Both the position numbers and the translations under genes were made by a program. Source: Larimichthys crocea (Eukaryota > Chordata > Actinopteri > Sciaenidae). Taken from it: DNA of 64,000 nucleotides. Below, piece by piece: positions 22,001 to 34,560 of the stretch. The DNA is taken from contig NC_040025.1 of the NCBI RefSeq assembly GCF_000972845.2, forward strand, positions 22,552,037 to 22,616,036, read 5' to 3'. The first letter of the stretch is position 1; each line of letters starts with the position of its first letter. Under the pieces are notes generated by a model. That model saw nothing but the letters and a program-made list of their open reading frames with translations, searched no databases and was not told the origin of the DNA.

Positions 22001-24155
22001 ATGGCCAAGCATGCAGTGCTGTCATCGGGGGTCAAAATGTGGAGATCTCTGTCCTGTGCGAAGTCAGAGCTGCGCCTGGATCTCACTCTGGCCTGTGGAC
22101 AGTCTTTCCGGTAAGTTGGTCAGATAGATGCAGGGCAGACCTAATGCATTTTTTTTCATTTGTCTTTGCATGAACACATCTCAACCCACAGCTGGAGAGA
22201 AACTGCAGAAGGCCACTGGACAGGAGTGATGGCAGGACGAGTTTGGACTCTGACTCAAACGGATGACACTGTTTGGTACCATGTTTACAAAGACAAAGGC
22301 ATGCAGGGGGAGGGATGTGACAGCAAGAGGGGAGCTGGTGTTTCTCTCCAGATGGGAAACAAGTCAGACAAGAGCTTCAAAGCAGCTTTGAAAAAGGAGG
22401 AGCAGGAGGAGCCGGTGGCTGTGACTTCAGTGCACGACACAGAGGAGGAAGAAGACATGCTGAGAGATTACTTCCAGCTGAATGTGAAGCTGGGAGATCT
22501 GTACGAGGAGTGGGGAGCAGCAGATCCCCACTTTAAATGCATTGCAGACGTCTTCACAGGTCAGCAGTGCATGCATGATAATAAACCATAAGTAATGACT
22601 GAGACAATATCAGTTTTAAATATGTTGTTTGGTCTCTCCCCAGGTGTGCGAATGCTGCGCCAGGACCCCACCGAATGCCTGTTTTCCTTCATCTGTACCT
22701 CCAACAACCACATCTCTCGCATCCAGGGCATGGTGGAGAGGCTGTGCCAGGCTCTGGGTGCCCCACTGTGCCAACTGGATCAAACCTCTTATCACAACTT
22801 TCCTTCCCTTTCTGCGCTTGCAGGTGCTACATTCTTTCTCTACGAACCTAACCCCCTGTTTATAATCGTTCAAGAACGTTTGTATCAGTGGGGCAGGGTT
22901 TACAACTGCAATCGAGGACTCACGGTCTGTTGGGTCCCTAATTATATTATCCATCCTTTGACTTTTGCTTTTGGTTCCGTGGTAGAAAATCCAACCATGT
23001 GGCCTTCATTCATTAAACTTTAACTGTGTTGCAGAACAGATAGAAAAGTCAGTTCAGTTAGTTCACTTAGTTCAGTGATGCAAGTTCACATTTCACATGG
23101 GTGACTACAACTTAGTCTACAGTTTCATGCAATTGTATACCTACTCCTATGAGACAAATCATGACAGTTACCAATTTACCAGTGTAGAAGAAAATATACT
23201 TAAACTATAGAGTGAATCAAGAAGAAAAGGTTCACATCTAGTCCTTGTAATTGCGCCTTTTTCTACATTGGAATTGGCAGACAGCAGTGTGGAGGCGTGT
23301 CTCAGGGATCTCGGTTTTGGATACAGGGCTCGCTTCCTTCAGCAGAGTGCAAAGCAAATTTTGGACACCCACGGGCTCCAGTGGCTTGAAGGTCTACGCG
23401 GTGTCCCGTATGTGCAGGCCCGTGATGCTCTGCGTACCCTCCCTGGTGTGGGCACCAAGGTATAGTAGGAAAAGAACCTGTTAGCCTCTTATATGTTCCT
23501 AAAATTGTGATGTTGTAACAGTAACATGTAATTAAGGCTCTGTGTCTCCCTGTAGGTGGCAGACTGTGTATGTCTGATGTCCCTGGATAAGGCAGAGGCC
23601 GTCCCCATAGACACACACGTGTGGCAGATTGCAAAACGTGATTACAACTATGCTTCTGGCAACGCACAAAAAAGCATCACAGATAAACTCCACAGAGATA
23701 TTGGTTAGTATTAATGCATTTCATCAGTAGCACTGCATGTTTGCAGTGTTATGCTGATTGTAAACACAGAATAATGATTCCTTTTCATTGTTAACACAAT
23801 GTACAATGTAATATTTCCACACAGGGGATTTTTTCAGAAAGCTTTGGGGTCCTTATGCTGGCTGGGCACAGTCGGTGAGTGTTATCATTCAGTATCTGTT
23901 TGTCACTTTCTTTCACGTCGGTTTTAACCACAGAGTGTCTTTATCTGTTTTCAGGTGTTATTCTGTGCGGACCTTAAGAAGTTCCAAAAGCTGAAAGAAA
24001 TGCCAGATCTGAAGCAGCCACTGAAAGAGGAAAAAGGTGGAGGAAAAATGAGGGTAGCATACAAGAAAACAAAAATTAAGACAGAAGAAGATGAAACTGT
24101 GAAGGCCATGGAAACTAAGTCAGCAGGTCGCAAGAAAGCAAAGGTGTCTGTCTAG
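22001..24155 (+). CDS. ogg1: 8-oxoguanine DNA glycosylase (OGG1), complete
   Basis: Removes 8-oxoguanine paired with cytosine in base-excision repair, and also nicks the strand by beta-lyase action. Seven exons: 22001-22110, 22192-22559, 22644-22823, 23281-23459, 23556-23703, 23825-23874 and 23955-24155, total 1236 nt (411 aa; human alpha form 345). The N-terminal OGG fold starts at [17 protein letters not shown]. The helix-hairpin-helix and catalytic region reads [11 protein letters not shown], with nucleophile Lys279 (human Lys249) and Asp298 in PIDTH (human Asp268), keeping the human 19-residue spacing. [16 protein letters not shown] is the conserved DNA-contact region. Two things are longer than in human: a Glu/Asp-rich loop at about residues 69-127, some 38 residues longer, and a Lys-rich tail ending GRKKAKVSV that may be a nuclear signal. 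Met1 is the first in-frame ATG; Met13 is an alternative start. Confidence 0.96.
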
Positions 24156-24259
24156 AATGATATGACACACACAAACACACTTCATACACAAGGACTTGGA
24201 TTACAACACGACACATCATGCACAAACTTTGTGCAGCTTCATTTAAAAAAATTAACTTT

Positions 24260-24265
24260 AATAAA
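24260..24265 (+). terminator. ogg1: Candidate OGG1 polyadenylation signal
   Basis: AATAAA lies 105 bases after the OGG1 stop. A second copy is at 24419-24424. Both suit a short 3' UTR. Confidence 0.55.
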
Positions 24266-26604
24266 ACATATAAAAGATTTATTGGTCGGGAACATTTAAC
24301 AACAACAAATAGTATAAAAAGATTCTCAGGGTTTTATATATTTTTATGTTGTTTACTGTCTATGCTCCTATGAGTTCACTAAAGTACAAATACAGGCATT
24401 TGTAGGTTTTTTTTTACAATAAAGACAAAATAATTTAACAGTATGTGCTATTTCTGTGTATGTATTTTCAGAGAAAATGTCCATATTAGCACAGCCATCA
24501 AGCCCACTGATACATCACTGTCATTTTGGCCTTCACTTCTGTAAAATATCGTCACAAAAGCCCACAAGATGGCAGTATAAAGTAAAAGATATACCACTGC
24601 AAGATAAATCACGTAAGCCAAGACAGATTTGATAATAATAACAATGATAATAATAATAATAATAATGAGAACTTCATTATTTCCCTTTGTGAATATTTCC
24701 TCTGAAGCCCTGTGGTTCCTGTTACACCACTTACCAACGTCACGTCATGGCATCTGCATGTGTGTCTGAAAAGGTCATGGGATGCTAAAATGGTCCGTTG
24801 TGTTTGTTTAGTTCATTCCCTGCATCAAAATAGTAATCCTGTCTGTTGGCTCATAAAAAGATGGTGGCTGTAAAGTGCCACCATGTGTGTTCATCTATAG
24901 GCATTAGTTGACTGTGTCAGCTGGTCTTTTTATAGCAAGGATTGCAGTTATCTGCTGTCACTTCTGGGGGCCTGAGTGACTGTCTCTGGTGACAACTTGG
25001 CCGTGTCTCTTGGGGTGTTTGACCTATTTCTGTCCCTTTATGGCAATGACTGAGCAATATTTTAGTTTGTTTAAAATAAATGGAGAGAAAGCATCTCAAA
25101 TGTTGTAATAGCATGTTAACAAACCTCTTTCTTGCCTTAATTTCAAAGGCACATTTGCTGAAATGTTGGCGTAAGTGAGCAGGTGCATCATGCATGTAGT
25201 TGTTTCATTTTGTATATGCGCATGTCTGACATCCATAGAAATTGTTTATTTGTGGAGATGTGTGCAGCCATGTGTGTTAATGAATATGTGAGTCAGCCTT
25301 CATCCCCACTCCAGTTGAGCTGGACAGAGGCTGGGGCTCAGCTTTAGGGCAATGTCACAGTGAAGAAGAAAAGCAGACTAAAAATAGACTTGAAAAAACA
25401 GGAAAATATATTTTTTTAAAGACAGAGAGGTCAAAGTGTGCTGGGGGTGGGGGCATGAATTTAAAGTAAAAAAGCCATCTGTGCACATGTTGACATGCAA
25501 AGACTAAAACAACACAATAGTGGCCCTTGCGTTATGTAAGAGATGGGTCTCAGCTTGCACTATTATGCCCTCTGATATAGTTGAGTTGAAAGGGTAGCTA
25601 ATTGAGCACCTGCAAGCACCAGAGGGCGCCAACTTTTGGAGTGCCAGGAAATAGGGAAAGGCCTCTGTTTCCAGATGTGCAGCTGCACTATTGAATTTAT
25701 TTGAGAGACGAGAATGTGAGTTGCGTTTGTGGTGGCTGAGTTAGAGAGACGTAGGAGACTGATTGTCAAGTGTGAGAGCTTCTAGGGTGGAACATATGCA
25801 TAAAATCCCCTAACACGATACTGGAATTTTGTATAAACATGTCAAAATATATAATATTATATATTGAAGATTTTCTGGAAAATCTTTAGAAAAACTGTTA
25901 ATGGATAAAACAACCAGATGCCAGTTGCTTCTGGTTTTGGCTAATTACAAATCAAAGTTCATCATGACACTGAAGCAGAAATGATTTAAAAAATCCAGTA
26001 CTGCCTTAAAGCAATATTATATAACTTTTCTGCCTTTTTAAATAATTTTGATGCTACAGTGACTTGTAATCAAGTGTCATTCCCAATTCTGTGCCTCATA
26101 AGCCCGTTCTTGTACTATGTAACTTTGTGCTCTGGGTACAAGTCCCCTGAGAAATGCCCAACGCCCCACCAACTATTTCATTTTGTCGAAACTGGATCAT
26201 ATTTTATGGAGAAAATATTTTCTGGTTTTCCCTCTGATGTCCTCTGGCTGCTACGCCTCAACTCTTGGTGATTTACAGAACTCCTGATGTACAGCAAACT
26301 GTTGTGAACTGTAGCGTCTGTTAGCTTATGTCAGCTCAGTTTGTTAGCCTGGCTGCTTAGACTATGAGCTCAGAGCATGAGGGGAGTGATAGTGTTTACG
26401 GCAGTACCACAGACGTTTTTTAACCTGTGTGTGAATGCTGACAGGAGGCAATGCCAGAACGGGCATCACAACTGGAGCTGGGCGAGTGGGCAACGTAGCC
26501 CGGCTGAGCAAACGCAAGGAGATTGAAGAGGACAACAGAGAAAGCTAAAAAGTGAGTGACCAGGCAAGCAGGGACATTGGATGTCAGTCAGAGTTGGGAT
26601 ATTA

Positions 26605-26626
26605 CTATATATATATATATATATAT
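26605..26626. repeat. (TA)n microsatellite
   Basis: About 11 consecutive TA units in spacer DNA. No gene effect is suggested. Confidence 0.9.
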
Positions 26627-28250
26627 TTTGACAGGCAGCAACTAATGTATGAAAACTACTAATCTATTGAAACTCATTTAAATGGCAATATGCCTGTTCA
26701 GTAGAACAGGTATATTGAAAAGTTCAGAGTAACAGCTGTAAATGGCAAATCAAGGCTGAGAGAGTGCAGCACTTTTAAACCTCAAAAGAATAGAGCAAGC
26801 TCTAGTTACTAAATACATTTCATTACTTAGATCTATAACCATAGATCCATCACACATCCTGTTGTACTAATGGCCTATATGTATCACTGTACATGACAGT
26901 AATTGCAGTTAGTGTATGTGCTCTAGCTGTAGCTGGCTGAGATGAAGTCTCTGGGTCTGTCTGACCATGTGCCCTGACGTCTTTTTATTATGCCTGATTT
27001 TAGGGGCCGCTGCAGCCCCCTCAGCACCCATACTTCCCACATCCATGCATCTTTTGGTCATTGGCTAGAGCTTCCTGAAATAAAAGGCTCAAAGACAGAC
27101 GTCGAGTGGGCTTTTTGCTGTTGTAGACTGCAATATATCAAGTGCTGTTTCTAATCTTCTATTCCCCTTAATATATCTGACTTTCAGCCTTTTACTTCAA
27201 GAAGCTCCTACCGATCAAAAGCCAGTCTGAGATTGATGCTTGTCCAACAGCCTCTTGTTCGATCACACATATACACAGTATGTCATGCAAATAAAAGTAT
27301 ACAAGATATAGGAATGTATTCAGGTATGGTATTTACAAAATTAGGAGTTTGTTTGGTTGTAATTTGAAAGTGTAAATCTCTGACATCTGATGAATTATAT
27401 TCCACAGTATAATCATGTTGACATTTATACTGAAGCTAATCATATTTTGTTAAAGAGATTTGATTCAAAATTACCGTTTTTCCATATCGTTCAAGAGTTT
27501 CTCTCCTCTGTGCTCCCAAAAATGGTCTCTACGCACAGCCCCACTCTGTCTACTACTTAAAATGATGTATGTTATTATTCCTGAATAGTAACAGATGTAT
27601 TATATAACAGTATCTGATACAATACCTAAGATGGATAAAATTTAAAGAGACTTGTGTTGATTCACCTTAGATGCGGTGAAACCCAATGCTGCTGAATGGA
27701 GCTGTGGGGGAGCCTGAAGGACGGGGGAGAGTAGTCCCCACATGGAAGTCTGTCTTTGGGGCCCCGAGTTGGGGAGATTATTCTTTGGTGTCTAGACAAC
27801 CATAGGGTGAGGGGGAAGCCACAGAGAGAAAGACTGAGAGCAAAGGGAGCTGGGAGAAGCAGATCTTAAGCTTTTCTGATTCATATGTGTGTGGATGTAC
27901 GTTAGCATATGACAGTCTTGGCTGCTCTTAATGAAAGAGGCTTATTATAAGGAGAAAATTAATACTTTTAACCATCTGATAGGATCCCCACTTGGCTGGC
28001 TGTGATTAAGGTTCAATGCCTTATAGATTGGTTGAAACAGTTCCGTCTGCTCCAGAGTTAAATTTCAGAGTCCATACTAGGATCAATTCAAATGACTAAG
28101 TGGAATGTATTCACCACATTCCTGGACAAAGATGGTATAGAAACACTATCCACAGTATATATGGGTGTGGGATAGTATGAGTTCCATGTGTGGATTTGGT
28201 GTACGTCAGTGTCAGTGCAGCGAACTCCCTCCTTTTTAAGAATTTGTTCA

Positions 28251-28303
28251 TTTAGCAAGCTTTAAATACTGCTTCCCTCTCACTTTATTTAAAGCTTGCT
28301 AAA
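28251..28303. repeat. Perfect 17-bp inverted repeat
   Basis: Arms TTTAGCAAGCTTTAAAT (28251-28267) and ATTTAAAGCTTGCTAAA (28287-28303) are exact reverse complements around a 19-base pyrimidine-rich loop. It could form a hairpin or be the remnant of a palindromic element. No flanking duplication was identified. Confidence 0.8.
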
Positions 28304-28540
28304 AACTGCCCATATGAATCAAGAGCTGTCAGTCATAAACGTATAAGTTACTTGCTTCTATTTAAGAGTAGTGGGACATGTAAACATACACTAGTTTGGG
28401 TTATGTCATTCTTGGTTATAGGGATAATTAAAATAATTTAATTCAGAGATGGCTGAAGGGAAAAACTTAAAATCAGAAGAAAAATATATGTTTAAAGAGA
28501 CGGAAGATCCCACCTGGTTGGGGCTTGTTTGTGTATATTG

Positions 28541-28940
28541 TACACTATAAAAAAACATAGTTTTTACAGTTACAACTGGTACCTGTGGTTGCCAGAATTT
28601 TACCGTAATAAATACAGTACAATCTTTTCTAATATTATGGTAAAAGGATATTTGTACTGTTGATTTCATGTTTAAGGTTGGCGTTTCATTCCAAATTTTA
28701 AGTAAGTCAAAAGAAAGATTTGTGTTTATGAATGCCGCAATAAAAAGAAGAAACCATACAATTTTTTCTAAAACAAAATACTTCATTCTGTATAAATTCC
28801 CCTAAAATGCTGTATATATAAATGTTTTGGAATATGACTGTGTTTTACTGTATACAGCAAAACACAGTGACACTTCATGGCATATTTTACAGTCCTGTCA
28901 TGGTTTGGTAAAATCTACAGACTTTTTTTTTTACAGTGTA
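28541..28940. mobile_element. MITE-like element with TACACTGTAAAAAA termini
   Basis: The left end reads TACACTATAAAAAAAC and the right end, reversed, TACACTGTAAAAAAAA. 'TTTTTACAGTT' and 'TTTTACAGTCC' inner motifs recur. At 400 bp with no coding capacity it fits a miniature inverted-repeat element; the TA at both tips hints at a TA target but superfamily is unresolved. Confidence 0.55.
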
Positions 28941-30329
28941 CAGTCACCAACTGACAAAACTGTGGGTTTGAGCACTTACCCGAAGATAAATTTGGAAACA
29001 TTGTTGAAAACTGGGACAGGAGGACAAAAGTCGCCTCATGTCAGGGCATTCATTTCGATTGAAAGGTCTAATTTTATTCAGTCAAGCAACATGAGACCAC
29101 CAGTGTTCGGACCCTGCTGAACTCACCTTTTATTCCAAACAATGCCTGACAACAGAGGGCACCTGTGCAGGTAGTAAGTCTCCTCAGGGCCTTTTTATGT
29201 TGTTTAAGAATGTCAGATGAATCCGACCCTACTCTGGTACACTGGATTACGCTAATCTTATTACAGTAGCAACATACCTGGATAACAATCAGTTCATATG
29301 ATTACCACTCTGCAGATAAGAAGTACACACAGAACACAACATGTCCTAATAATCTAAATTACATAACATCTCTTTCCAGTCCCTGGCTGCTGCCTTAACA
29401 TATGTGTCCATGACTGCTCATTCCTATTGAATATTAGTCATAATCCATGCGCAATAATGTGATTACTATGTTGTTGATGTGTTCCCACTCCTCCTGTCCA
29501 GACATGTCAGTGTCTCTCCTGCTGGCTCAGTAGTAATGTAATGGCATTAGGACAATCCTCTGAGCCGCACAAGCTATTTTGGGACTGTACAGGTGTACAG
29601 TGAGGACAATCTAATGAAAGTAACAAATACACAGAGAAATAAAGAGATAGCTCTGTGTTGTTAATGTTCTTTGTAAACTCGACAGAGAGCTACCTCAGCA
29701 GCATGTCCAAACTAGAGCGTCGTGTTTGTGTAAGACAGAGCCACAACCGGGGTGATGAAGAGGAGGCACCGAGCCAAGGTGCAGCATGAGGAAACAGTGT
29801 CATCTTGGCTCAGGCTTGCTCGTTCCCCTTTACAAACCCTGGTGGTTAGAGGGCAGGAGAGGAGAGGGAGCTATAGAGTTTCATGCACAGCTTTGTTCCC
29901 AGCTTATTGTCCTTCCTTGCTGCTGCACCACTGTGCCAAAAAAGTGAGGTGCTCCCTCACCTGTCTGCACATGACACTCACTTTCAAACCACTTTTAACA
30001 ACCCACTTTGTAACCATGACACCTTAATTTCATATACAAAAAAAAAAAAAACCCGGAACCTGGATAGTGCCACTGCCTTGCAGTGTGATGATGTCAATGC
30101 CAGTGTCGTCATATTTCCACTGTGTGTGTGCAGTGTCTAAACAGGCTGTAGAAGGCAGATCAAGTGCACATAATGAAAGTGCGTCCCGGACTAGTTGTTG
30201 CATAACAGACGTGCCAGGCTGTAGGTTAGCAAGCAGTCTTGTTTATCCGCTTGTGAGAATGAGAAAAAAATGAGAGGGAGGGAGCGATGTGGAGAGATAT
30301 GGAGCGGTTGGAGGGGGCGTACATCTCCT

Positions 30330-30584
30330 TACTAGCTCATGGCTAGAGAGCTTGGCAGTGATACAGCGCTGCTGAACGCTCCCTCTGTGCTGTATGTCGA
30401 TAGAGGGACCGTTTTCACCTCCACCGCGGGGCGGTTATAACCAAGGGCCAAACAAACCCGTGTGAGCCTGGACTAACGTTTCATTTTTTGATTTTTTTTA
30501 TTGTGCCACCTCGGTATGCCCTAGTCCTCAAATCCTGCCGCAGAGGACGCCATCGGAGAGGAGCCACACACGGACCTGCCGCAG
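30330..30584 (+). promoter_or_regulatory. prrt3: Probable PRRT3 promoter and non-coding first exon
   Basis: A GC-richer island sits in AT-rich spacer. It has a GGTTATAACC element near 30433 and ends in a strong donor, CCGCAG|GTATGTCTG at 30584/30585. The next good plus-strand acceptor leading into a gene is 38143/38144 (CTGCCAACAG), 78 bases before the PRRT3 start codon. I infer that 30.43-30.584 kb is the first exon and that a 7.56 kb intron follows; there is no transcript evidence here. Confidence 0.45.
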
Positions 30585-33500
30585 GTATGTCTGACTGTAA
30601 AGGATGGACTTTAAAGGTAACCGTTGTGGAGTGGCTGCTATGCGGCGACACTTTGCGCAGTGGTACGCACGCGTTTACCTGCGCCGCGGTACCAAGCGTC
30701 GGTTCGGGTTTTTTACACGCTTCATATTAACGTTAATTAAACGTGACACATGTTACCTGTACGTGACTTACCTGCGTGATTCGTACACTCCGTGTGATAT
30801 TATTCTTAATAGGAGCTCACGTTCCCACGCATTTATTTATTTATTGTTATCCTTCTGTCAGGGTGGTAACGTGCGTTACAGTAACGCCTTTAGCCGTTAC
30901 TGTTTGTCGTGACCAGCGGTTAATAACCTAAGCAGGTGATTCAAATATATAAAACTAGCCTTAAATCGCATCTTTTAAAAATCTAATTAAAGATGTTTTA
31001 ATACAAAAACTAGTAAAGTCTACGCAGACTAACTTAAACTTGGTTACTACTTACTTAACAATCACCAATTTCAGGGGTGTAACGTAGCTCGCAGGAGGCT
31101 ACACCTAAGGCAAATATGCTATTATTGATTTATTTAGTCGCATTTTCTATAAAACAAATTTAGTCCGTTCTGTAACTATCCCGGCAGTATAAAGTCGTAT
31201 TATCTTACAAACGATGCTGTTTTGTGTTGTCTTCCCATCTTTAGGCTTCACCAGCCATGCGATTCAAACAGCCAGCTTCTCCTGTTTCATTCATTTGCAT
31301 ATCAAATCTAAATGTCTAAACACGCCATACAAACTTTATAAAGGCTCTACTGTCCATAAAGCGCAAATAAGCTCTGGTGAATGAGCAACAAGTTGGGTAC
31401 TATTTCTTTATTTGACCACAGTTGGCAGGTGCTTATCGTTGTGTGTGTGTGTAAGTTTAGGGCCTATTTACGACAGGTGGGCACAAAGGCTTGCGGCACT
31501 TAAAAGATCTGGATTCACCTGTTCCTCATCAGACTTTGAAGGCATGCATCCATTCATCAGGGAGAGAGAGAAGGCCTAAAGAAGGAGAAGAAGAGAGGGG
31601 TAAAACCGCGCCAATGCGCCTCTCACTGAGAGCGCACAGGCGGAGGAGCTGCTCCAAAGTGCTACTGGATGTAACGCAGAGGACCTGCCAGATGACTCGG
31701 ATTCTTAAGAAAAACTGCACACCCTGATTCATGGACAAGAGAAATGATCCATTCAGTTGTAAAGCAGTCTGTACAGGGAGGTGGGTTTTAAAACAAAAAG
31801 GGTGTAACAGGACATAAAATGATCCACGACTACATGCCTCTGTAGTCAGTAGCTTATAAATGGCTTACTTTAATGGCTTAGCTTGGAGAAAGAAAGTTAT
31901 CACTCACCCTTATTTTCAACCAGATGCTTTTAAACCAGGCAGTGCAGTTAAATAATACTTTCAAGTTTACAGCAGACATAACACACTTCCCAGAACAGGC
32001 GGTCCTGAGCTGTCAGGATAATGGAAAATAAAGCATAAATCAAAACATCAGTATATCAATGAAACATACTGTAAACCCACTAAGCACAAGACATGATCTG
32101 TTCCTGTGCTGTTTTATGGTGCTGGGTATTTGTGGGTAGACCAAGAAGTCTAGTAAATGTATTATTACATTTTTATACAAAATATGCAGCATGTATAATG
32201 TTTTTATATACATACAGTCAGCAAATTTAGTGATTGCCACATAACACACCACTTAACACAGCAGTCATTATATTGCATCCAGCTGGAACAATGTGAGAGT
32301 CTTGGGTTGAAGTGGAGCTGCGGTTAACTCCCGTAGCAGGCAAACAGTTACGACTTGTGATGCCTGTAATCTATTTTCCTGAAAGTGTTTTGCGGCCTGA
32401 CATGGTTTTAGCAGCTGTCTCAATCAGTCACCACACTTGTTATATCTCAGGGTGTGTTTCTGTGAAGCCTGAGTGCTAATTTGAAGTCCTGAATAACACT
32501 TGATTCATAGTTATTCCCTGAATCGGTGTAAGCTCTCTGTATGTCAATATTCAGAGTCTGTGTTTTACCTCCCTGAGTTCAGAGGGCTGTGTGTTGTGTG
32601 TAGTGGAGCCATGGTACAGTTTAAGTGCCTCACCCTTTTAGGGTGACCTTCAGCCTTTGATCTGTGGCTCGCATGAAGGCGTAACATCAGTCAAAGATGT
32701 TGTGGGGCTCAGCACTTTAAGACTGGACATCCTCTTCAGCTGGGGATCAGAACCATCCTACGATTGGTTCTGGAGCCTCCTCTCTTCATATAGCATGACC
32801 TCGCTGTGTGGTCGGCCTCTCCACTGGGGTTTTGACCCCCCCCCCCTCAGGCAGTGGAGCGCCACGAGAGAGGCATATTTAACAAGCTTTGGTTTCTCTT
32901 AAAGAGCTAAATGGACAGCTTTTACTCTAAAACAGTTGGAAAGCTTTCCAGAGAATCTATGATGCAATTCAAAGAGCTTGTATATCTCCTGATATATATA
33001 TCAACTTCATTTAAACTGAATACTCAAGTGGCAGTTTTATTAAATTATTTTGATTAGAATCAAAATAAGCAAGAGACTGTTGTGGGAGCTGTTTGCAATC
33101 CATATGTTATTTCAAGGTGTGGAATTTTTAACGGTCAAAACCAGCGACCTCCCCCACCACCCGCATACCAAGTTAACCACACATACTCCCTCTGCCATTT
33201 CCCCCCTCACTCTGTTTCTCTCTCTGTCTCACGTACACACAGATTCATGTACATACACTGCTTCACAGTCTCACCTCTTCCCCCCACATAGCACAGTACA
33301 AACAAGTTATACATCTGTATGGAAAGTAATATTTAACTGCTCTGTTGGACTGAGGAACCGTTGCAGTGCAGTCTTAGTTTCTCTGTCTTTCCCCTTATTT
33401 TCCCCCCTCTGTCCATTTTTGTTATTCCTCTATCTTTGATTTCTGTGTCTGTCCGTTATTGCTGTCACTGCAGAAACTCTGTTACTCTACCTCTCTCACC

Positions 33501-34284
33501 TTGTAATCTAATTCCAGCTGACAATTTCTTGACTTTAATCTTTTTGGAAAGATTTATATGTTTTCTCATTTTATTGTTATTCACTCTGGACTTCCCTGCC
33601 GGTCATTAAGAAGCTCTTCCTCTTCCTCAGCTGAGAGCCTCTCTGGTCATGAGAGACTTTGTCTGTAAATCCTGCTCATTAGAGAGCCATCTTGACATTT
33701 TATACTACAAGTCACCTCAGGTATCCTGAATCAAGGGTCTAATCTCATGCACTGACACACAGCATAATCATGTGTCCACCGAGTATAACCCTGCTGTGAC
33801 ATCACCAACTGGTTTGTAGATAACCGGTGGACTGGAGCTGGTGGGTGACAAGTTAGGGCGCACTTGGTTTTGATGAAGTTTCCTTGAATTATGGCTAAAC
33901 AATACATTGAAATATGTTTCTCAAAACATTTGAGGCAAGAAATGTAAAATGCGCAGGATCACATGATCAGTCTATTTCGTCTATTTTGCTCTAAATGGGA
34001 CCATCATTTACAAAGTGAACGTCATGCTGTGTGGAAGAAAACTAGCAACTGAGACCATAAACTATTGAGGAAACTGTTTATTGAGGTAATACATTAATTG
34101 GAGAAATAGGGTAATTTCCCCATTAGACACCATACATTAGGCTGCAGGTAGAGCCTCCTGGCCATTAGAAACAATACGCCTTGGCCTCACTTCGCAGACC
34201 TGAAGGCTCAGTCCACTAAAACTGTCATTGGTGGCCACACCACTGATAGTACAATAACTATCAGCCTTAATATAACACTGAAAA

Positions 34285-34560
34285 TATCTCAACAGCTATT
34301 AGATGTATTGCTGGAAGTTTTTATACATGTATAATGGACACTGAATGTATGTATACATTCAGTGTCCCGAGAGGATAAATCCTTCAGACTTTGGTGATCC
34401 ACTGACTTTTCCTTTAGTGCTACTATGAGGTCAATATTTGGTATCATAAATTCAATCTTTCAACAGCTATTGAATGGATTACTTTATGTTCATGTTCCTG
34501 GGTGAATTTTCACAACAGTCCCACAAGTCTTTTGCATATAGAAATTCAATTTTATACTTT
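34285..34560. repeat. Tandem copies of a common fish repeat
   Basis: The unit starting 'CTCAACAGCTATTAGATG' (near 34289) recurs as 'TTCAACAGCTATTGAATGG' (near 34460), about 170 bases later. Between them is 'GAGGATAAATCCTTCAGAC' and 'TTTGGTGATCCACTGACTTT', which I recognise as part of a widespread fish repeat. Includes a palindrome at 34337-34366. Confidence 0.5.

Larger units (their letters stand above)
24430..30320. other. Gene-free spacer between OGG1 and PRRT3
   Basis: No open reading frame here shows protein-family similarity or a convincing exon. Seen within it: a short ATA-rich run (24630-24665), a (TA)n run at 26605-26626, a 39-codon frame near 26445-26550 of unknown meaning, an exact hairpin at 28251-28303 and a MITE-like element at 28541-28940. 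Confidence 0.6.
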
